Positions 1-10,606 of a DNA stretch of 64,000 nucleotides are shown one piece after another (positions within the stretch are counted from its first letter, which is position 1; every line of letters begins with the position of its first letter). The stretch is taken from positions 45,329-109,328 of the forward strand of contig CALUIE010000002.1 in assembly GCA_944320605.1 (NCBI GenBank), read 5' to 3'. This stretch comes from an uncultured Phocaeicola sp. Its GTDB lineage: Bacteria > Bacteroidota > Bacteroidia > Bacteroidales > Bacteroidaceae. The position numbers and the translations under genes were made by a program. The notes under the pieces are model-generated. The model saw only the letters and a program-made list of their open reading frames with translations, made no database searches and was not told the origin of the DNA.

Positions 1-52
1 TAATTAATAGTTATTTTTTTAGTATATTCGCAAACACAAAGATACACTTGAC

Positions 53-3000
53 ATGAAAAAAGTTTTAAAATGGGTTGGAATAATAATATCTATTCCATTT
101 GCCCTGTTAATTATAATTTCAATCCTGATATACATTCCGCCGGTGCAGAACTTTGTTGTCAGGAAAGCGACTTCCATAGCGTCAGAAGCCACAGGGATGA
201 ATATAAGTGTAGGTAAAATCACACTATCTTTTCCAATAAATCTGAATATACACAACGTATCCGCTGTAGAAAACGGAGACACACTTCTGAGTGCAGGAAG
301 AATACGGCTTAACATACAGATGAGACCTCTTCTGAGAAAACAGATTGAAATAGATGCTTTCGGTTTAAAAGATATCAGTCTGAACACCAAGGACATGATT
401 GAGGGAATAGCATTGAAAGGAAACATGGGAGAGTTGTTCCTTGAATCACACGGAGTGGCACTAAGCCCTGAAACCGCCATAATAAACGAACTCAGAATAA
501 AGGATACAGACCTAAACATATCTATAGCTGACACTACTGCGACAGACACTACAACAAGTGCTCCACTATACTGGAAAATAATGTTAAGGAAAGCCGATAT
601 TGAAAATGTGGCTGTAAGTATGGAAATGCCTTTGGACAGTATGAATATGGGGATAGACATTAAATCGGCGTTGCTGGAAGAAGGATTAATAGACTTGCAT
701 AAAGAAGCATATTCCCTGAACAAATTGTCTATAAAAAGTTCTGCAGCTCAATATATTGCAGTCAGTCAGGATACCGTTGAAGGATTCGACCCTTCGCATA
801 TCTCCATGTCCGGAATAAATATAGAACTGGACTCAGTATATTATTGCGGCAACACCGTAAAAGCGGAAATAAAAGACATAAGGATGAAAGAAAGTTGCGG
901 AATGGAGATTCTGTCCGCCACCGGAAAGATTGACATGAACGATAACGGAATGAATATCTCCGGATTTGAGCTGAAAACCACCGACTCATACATAACAATG
1001 CGGGCAGGTGCCGGACTTAACCTTTCGCAAGTGGGAAACGACGGGGATATTTCGGCACGTTTGATGGCTGACATAGGGAAAAACGACCTGTTTCGTTTTG
1101 TGACAGGACTGCCAGATGATTTGGCCTTGCCGATTTCGCAATTCAAAAAAGATTACCCTTCCGCTCCTCTTCAGGTCCGTGCGGGAATAGACGGACGGAT
1201 AAACTCAATACGGGTAACTTCCGTAAGCGCGGAATTGCCTGAACACATAAAACTGTCTGCAGAAGGATATGCGAACGGTATCATGGACAGTACAGGTTTG
1301 AGCGCGCATATAACAATGAAAGCAGAATTTCCGGATATGAGATTCGCACGGTCATTCTTGGGGACAACAGTGATTCCATCGGATATGACAATAGACGGAA
1401 CTGCCGATATGAAAGGCGACAGTATCACAACGAATATCATGCTGAAACAAGCTGATGGAACTATAGAGATGAAAGGAGGATTTATCCCAAAGGAAGAAGA
1501 CTACTTTGCCGAAATTGATATCACAGACATGAATATGCATAATTTCATGCCGACGGACTCACTCTTTAGAGTCAGCGCAACCGCAAAAGCGAAAGGCAAA
1601 GGCTTCGATTTTATGTCGCCAAAATGCGAAATAAGTGTGAATGCCGGTGTGTCGAACTTTGAATATGCACAATACACGTTTTCTGGAATAAATCTGACCG
1701 CCAGACTGCAGAACGGAAAGTTACGGACAAACCTTGACATAAACGACAATATGATGGAAATATCATCTGCTCTAAGTGCCGGTATTTCCCCGAAAGACAT
1801 ATCGGCAGATATGACGACAGAGATAAAGAGGCTTGATCTTCACGCTTTAGGGATATCGCCAGAACCGCTGAAAACGGCGGAAACCATCAGTATAGAAGCA
1901 AGAAGTGACTTGAATAAAAGACATAACGCAAAAGTGAAGATAGGCAATATCAAGTTGATTACTCCCCAAAAAACTTTTGCTACAAAGGACCTTAACTTGG
2001 GAGCGAGCATGACTGAGGACTCTCTGCGGAGCTACATCAACTCCGGTGACATGACAATGTTACTCAGGACTACCGGAGGAATAGATGTTGTAACAGAAAA
2101 GATAACTAAGATAGCCAACCTTGCAGAAAGACAATGGAAAAACAGGAAACTGGATCTTGACAGCATACGGAGTCTGTTGCCGGAAATATCCTTCAAACTA
2201 ATGGCAGGCGATGACAATCCGCTCGCAAACACACTTGAAATGAGAGGTTTAGGCTTCAACAAATTGTTTGCGTCATTCAGTACATCATCCATGGACGGCA
2301 TAGAAAGCAGGGCATATCTGTACGGACTACATACGGACAGTCTGAAAATTGACTCCATACGCTTCAGTGCCACGCAAGACATGGCAGGAATTGGCAAATC
2401 GGCGAAGCCAATAATTCTAACAGGAAGACTGAAAGCCGGAAAGACCAAAAGCCAGGAAGCCTTCGGAATAACAATAAACGGAGGTATTTATGACGACAAT
2501 GCAAGCATAATGGCGAAATATGACAACGAAAAAGGAGAGACAGGTGCTCTGATAGGACTGAAAGCGATACTTAGAGAAAAAGGCATAAGTCTGCATGTCA
2601 CACCTGAAAATCCGATATTGGTTTACAGAAAATTCAACCTGAACCATGGAAATTATATCTTCTTAGGAGATGACGGAAAAATACTTGCGGACATGAGGTT
2701 GGCAGACGACAAAGGAACAGGACTGCAAATATATTCAGTTTCGGACTCGACAGTCCTACAGGATATTACAGCAACAATAAACCGACTCGACATTGGCGAA
2801 TTCAAACGTATTATTCCATATATGCCACCTGTAGAAGGAGTGATTAATGCGGAGGCACACTACGTACAACATGACGAAAACAGATTTATGACCGCTATTG
2901 AGACAGGTATAGAGAGACTGGCATACGGTGGTTCAAAACTTGGTGACTGGGGAGTGAGTGGAGTATATCTGCCTACAGATGATGGCGGACACCACGTGGA

Positions 3001-4687
3001 TGGTTTCGTAACACACAACGACAATACACTGGCCGAAATAAACGGTAAATATAAAGCAGCCGAAAATGAAAACGACAAGGACAACGTGGATGTCAGCATG
3101 AACATTCTGCGTTTTCCATTAAAACTGGCAAACGCTTTTGTACCCGAGGAGATAGCATCGCTATCAGGATATGCAAACGCAGACGTCAGAATCAATGGCT
3201 CCACATCATCGCCTGTCATAAATGGAAGTATGCTGACTGACAGTGTAAACGTATTTGTACCTATGACATCAATGAGCCTCAGGTTTGAGAACAAACCTAT
3301 AACGGTGACAAACAACAAGCTGATGTTCAATAAATACAGTATTTTCTCAAGAGGAAAGAACCCATACGTGATAGACGGAAGCATAGACTTTGCCGATATG
3401 GCGAACATGCGTATGGACCTGCGTATGACAGCACGGAATTTCGAGGTGTTCAACTCCAGAAAAAACAGGACATCAATGGTTTATGGGAAGATGTATATTG
3501 ACCTTGACACATCAATAAAAGGAACTCCTGAAGCCATATCGGTAAAGGGTAACGCAAATATATTGGGAAGCAGTGACTTTACTTACATTTTACGTGAGTC
3601 GCCGCTGACAGTAGAGGACAGATTAGCGGAAACAGTGACATTCGTCAACTTTGCCGATACCGCAGCAGCACGCAGAAAACCGTTACAGGAAATGCGGCCG
3701 GGCGGTATAGACATGCTGATTAACCTACATATAGATCAGGCTGTGCAATGCAGGGTGGATATAAACGAAAGCGGTTCGAACTATATGCAGGTGGAAGGTG
3801 GAGGAGACCTGGCATTCCAATATACTCCAGACGGCAACATGCTATTGAATGGACGATACCAACTGATGAGCGGTGAAATGAAATATGAAATGCCTGTCAT
3901 ACCGCTCAAGACATTCCGCATCCGTGAGGGAAGTTATATAGAATGGACAGGAAACGTAATGGACCCCAAACTTAATATTCAGGCATACGAGAGAACAAGG
4001 GCTTCCGTGACACAAGAAGGTCAGACGGCAAGAATGGTAAGTTTCGATGTAGGTGTTAGTATAACCAACAGATTGAGTGACTTAGGATTCGCATTCACAA
4101 TTGACGCGCCGGAAGACGGTTCCATGCAGAATGAACTGGCAGCTATGTCGGCCTCGCAAAAGAACAAATCCGCTGTAACGATGTTGGTTACAGGAATGTA
4201 TATTTCAGACAGTTCGACAGCCAAACTGGATGCCAACAGTGCTCTTAACTCATATTTGCAGGGACAGATAAACAGCATAGCGGGAAACGCACTTAAAACA
4301 ATAGATCTGAGTCTTGGGATGGAGACAACAAATGCCACGGAAACAGGCGACCAGCGGACTGATTATAATTTTCAGTTTGCCAAACGATTTTGGAACAACC
4401 GTGTGAGGGTAGTGATAGGCGGAAAGATATCTACCGGGAACGCGGCCGTTAGAGACGAATCCTTTATTGACAATATATCATTGGAATACAGGTTGGACAA
4501 CAGTGGTACAAGATACGTTAAACTATTCCACGACAAAAAGTACGCCAACGTGCTGGAAGGAGAAGTGACAGAAACAGGAGCAGGTATAGTTCTGAAAAAG
4601 AAAGTCGCAAAAATCAGAGATCTGTTCATATTCAAAAGGAAGAAAAAAGATAAGAATAAAGAACCGGAATCCGGCGAAGCTAATTAA
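53..4687 (+). CDS. tamB: TamB-family translocation/assembly module protein (DUF490)
   Basis: A 1544-residue protein expected to span the periplasm from an inner-membrane anchor and to work with an outer-membrane TamA-type barrel in outer-membrane protein insertion or lipid transport. One hydrophobic anchor is visible at about residues 8-30. It is followed by a very long, repetitive beta-rich region with no catalytic motif, as expected of the beta-taco fold of AsmA/TamB proteins. The conserved DUF490-like part is at about residues 1100-1480, and the protein ends in a highly basic tail. The partner barrel gene follows 67 bp downstream on the same strand, which strongly supports the assignment. 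The length fits Bacteroidota TamB proteins. The start ATG directly precedes the anchor. Specific cargo cannot be deduced. Confidence 0.9.
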   Translation: MKKVLKWVGIIISIPFALLIIISILIYIPPVQNFVVRKATSIASEATGMNISVGKITLSFPINLNIHNVSAVENGDTLLSAGRIRLNIQMRPLLRKQIEIDAFGLKDISLNTKDMIEGIALKGNMGELFLESHGVALSPETAIINELRIKDTDLNISIADTTATDTTTSAPLYWKIMLRKADIENVAVSMEMPLDSMNMGIDIKSALLEEGLIDLHKEAYSLNKLSIKSSAAQYIAVSQDTVEGFDPSHISMSGINIELDSVYYCGNTVKAEIKDIRMKESCGMEILSATGKIDMNDNGMNISGFELKTTDSYITMRAGAGLNLSQVGNDGDISARLMADIGKNDLFRFVTGLPDDLALPISQFKKDYPSAPLQVRAGIDGRINSIRVTSVSAELPEHIKLSAEGYANGIMDSTGLSAHITMKAEFPDMRFARSFLGTTVIPSDMTIDGTADMKGDSITTNIMLKQADGTIEMKGGFIPKEEDYFAEIDITDMNMHNFMPTDSLFRVSATAKAKGKGFDFMSPKCEISVNAGVSNFEYAQYTFSGINLTARLQNGKLRTNLDINDNMMEISSALSAGISPKDISADMTTEIKRLDLHALGISPEPLKTAETISIEARSDLNKRHNAKVKIGNIKLITPQKTFATKDLNLGASMTEDSLRSYINSGDMTMLLRTTGGIDVVTEKITKIANLAERQWKNRKLDLDSIRSLLPEISFKLMAGDDNPLANTLEMRGLGFNKLFASFSTSSMDGIESRAYLYGLHTDSLKIDSIRFSATQDMAGIGKSAKPIILTGRLKAGKTKSQEAFGITINGGIYDDNASIMAKYDNEKGETGALIGLKAILREKGISLHVTPENPILVYRKFNLNHGNYIFLGDDGKILADMRLADDKGTGLQIYSVSDSTVLQDITATINRLDIGEFKRIIPYMPPVEGVINAEAHYVQHDENRFMTAIETGIERLAYGGSKLGDWGVSGVYLPTDDGGHHVDGFVTHNDNTLAEINGKYKAAENENDKDNVDVSMNILRFPLKLANAFVPEEIASLSGYANADVRINGSTSSPVINGSMLTDSVNVFVPMTSMSLRFENKPITVTNNKLMFNKYSIFSRGKNPYVIDGSIDFADMANMRMDLRMTARNFEVFNSRKNRTSMVYGKMYIDLDTSIKGTPEAISVKGNANILGSSDFTYILRESPLTVEDRLAETVTFVNFADTAAARRKPLQEMRPGGIDMLINLHIDQAVQCRVDINESGSNYMQVEGGGDLAFQYTPDGNMLLNGRYQLMSGEMKYEMPVIPLKTFRIREGSYIEWTGNVMDPKLNIQAYERTRASVTQEGQTARMVSFDVGVSITNRLSDLGFAFTIDAPEDGSMQNELAAMSASQKNKSAVTMLVTGMYISDSSTAKLDANSALNSYLQGQINSIAGNALKTIDLSLGMETTNATETGDQRTDYNFQFAKRFWNNRVRVVIGGKISTGNAAVRDESFIDNISLEYRLDNSGTRYVKLFHDKKYANVLEGEVTETGAGIVLKKKVAKIRDLFIFKRKKKDKNKEPESGEAN

Positions 4688-4754
4688 AAACCGAACCAAC
4701 GGTCAACGAAATTAATTAAGAATCCAAGGATTTAAAAAACTCATAAACTGATAA

Positions 4755-7067
4755 ATGAATAAAATAAAAATTATACTGATTGCCGGTATCATTCTTTCAG
4801 GATGTTCCACAACAAAGAACCTTCCTGAAGGTGATATATTATATACAGGTATCAAGAAAATCAGTATTGAAAATAAAGACATCTCAGAACATGGACAGAA
4901 AACAATTGACGAGGTAACTGCCGCAGTTAGTGTCGCTCCGAACAATTCTGTCTTGGGAAGCGCGAAACATCGTTTCCCTTTTCCTTTCGGTCTATGGATA
5001 TACAACAATTTTCAGAAATACGAAAAAGGATTGGGTAAATGGATTTTCCGCAAATTGGCAGCCAAACCTGTCACCATAGCGTCCGTCAATCCGGATACAC
5101 GTACCAAGATAGCATCGAATTTGCTGAGGGACTATGGATATTTCAATGGAAACGTTACATACACTACAGACAGTACAAAAAATCCACGCGCGATGAAATT
5201 AAGTTATAATATCAATATGGGCCGACCATATCTGATAGATACTGTGACATACGAAGGCTTTCCTGAACGTGCGGACAATATCATCAGAAAACATTTTGAT
5301 GAAAGGCTTATACACAGCAATGATAACTTCGACGTTACGGTTCTGAACAGCGAAAAAGAAAGACTGGTAAACCTGTTCAAGGACAACGGTTATTATTTCT
5401 TCCGTGGTGAATACATCTCCTTTCTTGCTGATACACTCGCGCGACCGGGATACGTATGTCTGAAAATCGTACCGGGAAGTAATATTCCCAAAGAAGCCAA
5501 GACACAATACGTTATAGGCAAAACCGAGATACGCCTGATAGGACACAATGGAGAACAACCTACAGACTCAATATGCGCGCGTGATTTCACTGTACATTAT
5601 TTCGGGGAAAAGCCGGAATTGAAGTACGGAGTGTTGAGGAAAAGATTTCTCTACCGTAGCGGTGAAAAGTACTCTCTCACAAGACAAAACTACACGCAAG
5701 AAGCATTGGCTAGACTTGGTGTTTTCAAATTCAATGAATTTCAATATACCCCACGAAGAGGTTCGGATACATTAGATATAAAAGTCAATTCTATGTTCGA
5801 CTTACCTTACGATAGTGAATTGGAATTCAACCTGACAACAAAGGATACAAAACAGACAGGTCCCGGAGCGAAATTCAATCTTTCAAGAAAGAACTTCATG
5901 CGTATGGGGGCGTCACTGAACTTAGAATTAAAAGGATCATACGAATGGCAAACCAGTTCCACTGTTGACGGCCGTAGTTCGGTGATGAACTCGTACGAGC
6001 TTGGAGCGGCTCTTTCATTAGAGTTTCCACGTATAATATTACCATGGCTTAAAAACAGAATTGACCCATTCCGCTTCCCGTCAAATACTAACTTCAAATT
6101 GTATGCCGAACAGATTAACCGCGCGAGATATTTTAAAATGCTATCATTCGGTGGAACAGTATCATACAGTTTCCAGCCGAAAAGGAGTATGAAGCACTCA
6201 GTTACTCCGATAAACTTAGCTTTTAATACGCTACAGAACAGAACAGAGGAATTCAATCAGATAGCATCACAGAACCCTATGTTGTTCTATAGTTTGAACG
6301 ACCAATTCATTCCTTCACAGTCATATACAGTTACTTTCGACAATTCTTTCCGTAAACGTAAGAACCGGGTATGGTGGGAAAACTCGATTACAAGTGCAGG
6401 TAATATCACTTCATTAGTTTATGCGGCTTTTGGACAAAAATTTTCAGAAAAAGATAAGAAACTGCTTGGTACCCCATTCGCACAATTTCTAAAGTACTCA
6501 TCAGAAATCAGGAATACTGTATGGTTCAACGATATGCATCAGTTGGCTTTCAGAGCCATGGGAGGAATAATATGGGCATACGGAAATAAAACCATTGCTC
6601 CTTATACTGAACAATTCTATGTGGGAGGAGCCAACAGCATACGTGCCTTCACAATACGTTCCATAGGTCCGGGACGCTATCAGCCATCAGCCGACAACAC
6701 ATATTCATACGTTGATCAGACAGGAGATATAAAACTTGAGGCAAACATGGAGTATCGTTTCAGAATATTGTCTAAATTTGCAGGCGGAAACCTGAACGGT
6801 GCGGTTTTTCTGGACGCCGGTAACGTATGGCTACTCAGAGAAGACCCGGCACGCCCTGACGCACAATTCACATTCAACCGTTTTTTTGACAGTATAGCTC
6901 TTGGTACCGGAGCTGGAATACGTTATGACTTGGAATTCCTTGTTTTACGCTTGGACTTAGGCATAGCACTTCATGTGCCATACGATACCGAGAAGAAAGG
7001 CTATTACAATATACCACGCTTTAAAGACGGATTGGGAGTGCATTTTGCAATAGGATATCCGTTCTGA
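4755..7067 (+). CDS. tamL: BamA/TamA-family outer-membrane barrel lipoprotein (TamL-type)
   Basis: A 770-residue outer-membrane protein of the Omp85 superfamily. It opens with a lipoprotein signal peptide (ILSGC, lipidated Cys17), then POTRA-like domains at about residues 30-330. A C-terminal 16-strand barrel follows, with the Omp85 lid-loop region near 'GGANSIRAF' and a terminal aromatic 'IGYPF'. Bacteroidota often carry this lipidated TamA variant, called TamL, next to tamB, exactly as here. It probably forms the outer-membrane end of a TamB-TamL conduit. The two genes should be co-transcribed (67 bp gap). A BamA role is less likely because BamA is normally not a lipoprotein and sits with skp or bamE-type genes. 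Confidence 0.88.
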   Translation: MNKIKIILIAGIILSGCSTTKNLPEGDILYTGIKKISIENKDISEHGQKTIDEVTAAVSVAPNNSVLGSAKHRFPFPFGLWIYNNFQKYEKGLGKWIFRKLAAKPVTIASVNPDTRTKIASNLLRDYGYFNGNVTYTTDSTKNPRAMKLSYNINMGRPYLIDTVTYEGFPERADNIIRKHFDERLIHSNDNFDVTVLNSEKERLVNLFKDNGYYFFRGEYISFLADTLARPGYVCLKIVPGSNIPKEAKTQYVIGKTEIRLIGHNGEQPTDSICARDFTVHYFGEKPELKYGVLRKRFLYRSGEKYSLTRQNYTQEALARLGVFKFNEFQYTPRRGSDTLDIKVNSMFDLPYDSELEFNLTTKDTKQTGPGAKFNLSRKNFMRMGASLNLELKGSYEWQTSSTVDGRSSVMNSYELGAALSLEFPRIILPWLKNRIDPFRFPSNTNFKLYAEQINRARYFKMLSFGGTVSYSFQPKRSMKHSVTPINLAFNTLQNRTEEFNQIASQNPMLFYSLNDQFIPSQSYTVTFDNSFRKRKNRVWWENSITSAGNITSLVYAAFGQKFSEKDKKLLGTPFAQFLKYSSEIRNTVWFNDMHQLAFRAMGGIIWAYGNKTIAPYTEQFYVGGANSIRAFTIRSIGPGRYQPSADNTYSYVDQTGDIKLEANMEYRFRILSKFAGGNLNGAVFLDAGNVWLLREDPARPDAQFTFNRFFDSIALGTGAGIRYDLEFLVLRLDLGIALHVPYDTEKKGYYNIPRFKDGLGVHFAIGYPF

Positions 7068-7101
7068 TTAGAAAAAAGTTAAAAAAGTATTTTATATAAC
7101 C

Positions 7102-7944
7102 ATGCAAAGAATTATCATCATTTTAATAACAGTCATTTGTATAACGGCATGTACCGGAACTGGCAAATCAGAAAAAAAGATAAATATGGAAAATGTAAAA
7201 GAAACATTAGTGTGCCTGGAAACTACAATGGGTAACATCACAGTGAAACTGTATGACGAAACTCCCAAACATAAAGAGAACTTTATAAAGTTAGTTAAAG
7301 AAGGGGCCTACGACAGTACTCTGTTTCATCGTGTCATAAAGAACTTCATGATTCAAGCTGGCGACCCGCTCAGTAAAAACGCTACTGACACTACGGTATT
7401 GGGAAGCGGCGACGTAGGTTACACTATTCCGGCAGAGTTCAACAAGAACCTCTTCCACAAGAAAGGAGCTCTTGCTGCTGCACGTCAAGGTGATGAAGTG
7501 AACCCTGAAAAGGAATCTTCCGGCTGTCAGTTCTATATCGTAACAGGAAGAAAGTTCAGCGAGGCACAAATGATTAATATGGAAAATCAGTTGAATGATG
7601 CCCTCTTGGAAGAAGTTTTCAACAACCTCGCGCGAAAGCACATGAAAGAGATATACAAAATGCGCAAGGCCGGAGACACAGAAGGATTGCTGGAACTTCA
7701 GGATTCACTCGAGTCGCAGGCACGCAATATAGTAGAAAAAGAGCCTGCACTGAAATACACTAAGGAACAAAAGCAGGCATATACTACAATAGGCGGCGCA
7801 CCTCACTTGGACGGAGCATATACAGTATTCGGCGAAGTAATAGAGGGTATGGATGTAGTAGAAAAGATTGAACAGGTTGGAACAAACCGTGCAGACCGTC
7901 CTAAGGTTGATATTCGTATTATTAAGGCGACAGTAATTAATTAA
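7102..7944 (+). CDS. Cyclophilin-type peptidyl-prolyl isomerase lipoprotein
   Basis: A 280-residue lipoprotein (signal ending ITAC, Cys17) carrying a cyclophilin domain that catalyses cis-trans isomerisation of peptidyl-proline bonds, presumably in the periplasm. Diagnostic pieces are 'FHRVIKNFMIQAGDP' near residues 75-90 and the 'FYIVTG' strand near residue 140. The closing 'GGAPHLDGAYTVFGEV' block lies near residue 235. A helical, charged insertion of roughly 70 residues (about 150-225) separates the middle of the fold from its last part; insertions of this kind occur in Bacteroidota cyclophilins. It follows tamL by 34 bp and precedes the M16 peptidase by 4 bp, so it belongs to an envelope-biogenesis operon, perhaps helping barrel precursors fold. 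Confidence 0.9.
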   Translation: MQRIIIILITVICITACTGTGKSEKKINMENVKETLVCLETTMGNITVKLYDETPKHKENFIKLVKEGAYDSTLFHRVIKNFMIQAGDPLSKNATDTTVLGSGDVGYTIPAEFNKNLFHKKGALAAARQGDEVNPEKESSGCQFYIVTGRKFSEAQMINMENQLNDALLEEVFNNLARKHMKEIYKMRKAGDTEGLLELQDSLESQARNIVEKEPALKYTKEQKQAYTTIGGAPHLDGAYTVFGEVIEGMDVVEKIEQVGTNRADRPKVDIRIIKATVIN

Positions 7945-7948
7945 AGGC

Positions 7949-9199
7949 ATGATAAGTGTAAATCGTCATATCCTGAAAAATGGGCTACGCATAGTACACA
8001 GTGAAGATACAACTACCCAAATGGTGGCTCTTAATGTATTGTACGATGTAGGAGCAAGAGATGAACACCCTGAGCACACCGGTTTTGCACATTTATTTGA
8101 GCATCTGATGTTTGGGGGCTCAATTAACATACCTGATTACGACACTCCTGTACAAAATGCGGGTGGTGAAAACAATGCGTGGACTAATAACGACATAACA
8201 AACTATTATATCACTCTACCATATAATAACGCGGAAATAGGTTTCTGGTTGGAAAGCGACAGAATGTTGTCTCTCGACTTCAATGAAAAAAGCCTCGAGG
8301 TACAGAAAAACGTTGTGACAGAAGAATTCAAACAAAGAAACCTTAACCAGCCATACGGCGATGTGTCGCATATTCTGAGAGATATGGCATACAAAACTCA
8401 TCCATACCGTTGGCCGACTATAGGAAAAGAAATAAGCCATATAGCGAATGCGACATTAGATGAAGTTAAAGACTTTTTCTACAGATTTTATGCTCCTAAT
8501 AATGCTATTTTGGCTGTAAGTGGAAACATTTCGTTTGAAGAGACAATACGTCTCGCCGAGAAATGGTTTGGAGATATACCGGCAAGGAATATAATTCCAA
8601 GACATATTCCGCAAGAAGAACTTCAAACAGAGGAACGCCGCATGACTGTATTCCGTGACGTACCTGTCGATACACTCTACATGGCTTTTCATATATGCGG
8701 ACGCAGGGATAAAAGTTATCACACGTTCGATATCATATCTGACATTTTGTGCAACGGACGTTCTTCACGTCTCATACAAAGATTGGTAATCGAGAAAAAA
8801 ATATTCAGTTCCGTTGACGCATATATCTCAGGAAGTATGGACAGCGGGCTTTTTCACATTACAGGAAAACCTTACGAAGGAATAAGTCTGGAAGAAGCAG
8901 AAAAAGCCGTATGGACGGAATTGGAAAAATTAAAACAGTATCCGGTAGAAGATACAGAACTTGAGAAAGTGAAAAACAGATACGAAAGTGAACAGATTTT
9001 CAGCAACATAAACTATCTGAACGTAGCCACAAACTTAGCGTTCTTTGAACTGGTAAGCAAAGCGGAAGATATAAATGAAGAAGTAAACAAATATCGTTCC
9101 GTATCATCAGAACAGATAGCGGATGCCGCAAAAATATGCTTCGTACCAACAAACAGTAACATTCTATACTACAAAAAAATATCTGACGAAACAGAATGA
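7949..9199 (+). CDS. M16-family zinc metallopeptidase
   Basis: A 416-residue pitrilysin/insulinase-type peptidase. The inverted zinc motif HxxEH is present as H48-L-F-E51-H52, and a downstream glutamate in 'VVTEEFKQR' would be the third ligand, so the catalytic domain looks intact. Two M16 domain halves are visible (about residues 1-210 and 215-400), giving the usual half-clamshell that binds and cuts short peptides. No signal peptide is seen, suggesting a cytoplasmic location or an N-terminus missed by eye. The gene lies 4 bp after the cyclophilin gene, and its stop overlaps the MATE start by 4 bp, so translation is probably coupled. The natural substrate is unknown. Confidence 0.9.
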   Translation: MISVNRHILKNGLRIVHSEDTTTQMVALNVLYDVGARDEHPEHTGFAHLFEHLMFGGSINIPDYDTPVQNAGGENNAWTNNDITNYYITLPYNNAEIGFWLESDRMLSLDFNEKSLEVQKNVVTEEFKQRNLNQPYGDVSHILRDMAYKTHPYRWPTIGKEISHIANATLDEVKDFFYRFYAPNNAILAVSGNISFEETIRLAEKWFGDIPARNIIPRHIPQEELQTEERRMTVFRDVPVDTLYMAFHICGRRDKSYHTFDIISDILCNGRSSRLIQRLVIEKKIFSSVDAYISGSMDSGLFHITGKPYEGISLEEAEKAVWTELEKLKQYPVEDTELEKVKNRYESEQIFSNINYLNVATNLAFFELVSKAEDINEEVNKYRSVSSEQIADAAKICFVPTNSNILYYKKISDETE

Positions 9200-10515
9200 A
9201 ACAACATTACCGCACGCTTTTAGCATTGGGTATCCCGATTGTAATAGGACAGATAGGAGTTATAATACTTGGATTTGCCGACACACTAATGATTGGACAT
9301 CACAGCACAACAGAACTGGCTGCGGCAAGTTTTGTAAATAACATGTTCAACTTAGCAATAATTTTCAGTACAGGCTTCTCATACGGACTCACCCCTATTG
9401 TAGGGAGTCTGTTTGGACGCGGCATGAGAAGCGATGTAGGGCGTGCCCTCAAGAACAGCCTTGCAGCCAACACACTGCTTGCCATATTAGTATGCGGTGT
9501 AATGACAGGTGTCTATGTTGCCATTCCAAACATGGGCCAGCCGGAAGAGCTCATCCCATACATACGTCCTTATTTTCTGATTCTATTAACCTCTATACCA
9601 TTCGTATTGTGGTTCAACGGTTTCAAACAATTTGCAGACGGAATAACAGACACAAAAGTATCTATGTGGATTCTCCTTGGAGGAAACGTTCTTAACATCA
9701 TAGGCAATTACATTCTGATATATGGAAAATTAGGATTACCTGAGATGGGGCTTTCCGGAGCGGGTATCTCAACCCTCTGTTCAAGAATTCTGATGGTTAT
9801 AATCTTTGTAGCTCTATTTTTTATGACTGACAGATACAAAGAATTCAAAGAAGGGTTCAGACACGGGAAAGTGAACAAGGCAGAGTTTACCCACTTGAAC
9901 AAATTAGGCTGGCCTATAGCAGGACAGATGGGAATGGAGACAGCTTCATTCAGCCTGAGTGCCATCATGATAGGCTGGTTGGGAAGCATGGAACTCGCAT
10001 CGTACCAGATAATGATGGCTGTGTCACAGGTATGCTTTATGATGTATTACGGCATGGGAGCCGCGGTATCTGTAAGGATTAGCAATTTCCATGGTCAGGG
10101 AGACATGGAAAACGTACGCCGCACGGCAAACCACGGATTTCACATAATCCTGGTAATGCTGCTTATGACCGGCATTCCTATTTTCCTTCTGAGGAATCAT
10201 ATAGGAGGATGGTTTACTGACAGCGAAGAGGTGAGCCAAATGGTGGCAAGTGTAATTTACCCCTTCCTGTTATATCAGTTCGGTGATGCTTTGCAGATAA
10301 ACTTCGCAAACTCGTTACGAGGAATTGCTGATGTCAAGCCAATGCTACTTTACGCGTTCATCGCCTATTTCGTTATTTCACTTCCTGCCGGATATATATT
10401 CGGTTTTGTACTTGACGGAGGGCTTACAGGGGTATGGATGGCATTCCCTTTCGGTCTGACCAGTGCAGGGGTTATGTATTGGCTTCGTTTCAGAAAAAAG
10501 ACTCAACTTAATTAA
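9196..10515 (+). CDS. MATE-family multidrug/cation antiporter
   Basis: A 439-residue inner-membrane transporter with about twelve hydrophobic segments arranged in two related six-helix halves, as in the multidrug and toxic compound extrusion (MATE) family. It would export organic cations or drugs in exchange for Na+ or H+. The N-terminal region 'LLALGIPIVIGQIGVIILGF' followed by 'DTLMIG' is typical, where the aspartate of helix 1 often couples cations. It overlaps the M16 gene by 4 bp and is the last member of the plus-strand run that begins at tamB. The substrate cannot be predicted. Confidence 0.92.
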   Translation: MKQHYRTLLALGIPIVIGQIGVIILGFADTLMIGHHSTTELAAASFVNNMFNLAIIFSTGFSYGLTPIVGSLFGRGMRSDVGRALKNSLAANTLLAILVCGVMTGVYVAIPNMGQPEELIPYIRPYFLILLTSIPFVLWFNGFKQFADGITDTKVSMWILLGGNVLNIIGNYILIYGKLGLPEMGLSGAGISTLCSRILMVIIFVALFFMTDRYKEFKEGFRHGKVNKAEFTHLNKLGWPIAGQMGMETASFSLSAIMIGWLGSMELASYQIMMAVSQVCFMMYYGMGAAVSVRISNFHGQGDMENVRRTANHGFHIILVMLLMTGIPIFLLRNHIGGWFTDSEEVSQMVASVIYPFLLYQFGDALQINFANSLRGIADVKPMLLYAFIAYFVISLPAGYIFGFVLDGGLTGVWMAFPFGLTSAGVMYWLRFRKKTQLN

Positions 10516-10606
10516 AAGTTTAAGGATATGGAGGAGGCGGTTTTTATTTGTTAGTTTTTAGTTGTTGGTATTCTTAATTATTTATTTTTAATTTTTAATT
10601 ACAATA

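Noticed and set aside
37-44. Minus-strand TATCTTTG box at the left edge
   Set aside because: It could serve a divergent gene outside the window, but there is no -33 match and the target gene cannot be seen.
2860-3453. A 197-codon open frame on the minus strand inside tamB
   Set aside because: It overlaps a well-supported gene completely, has no recognisable domain and is one of many such frames produced by the composition of tamB.
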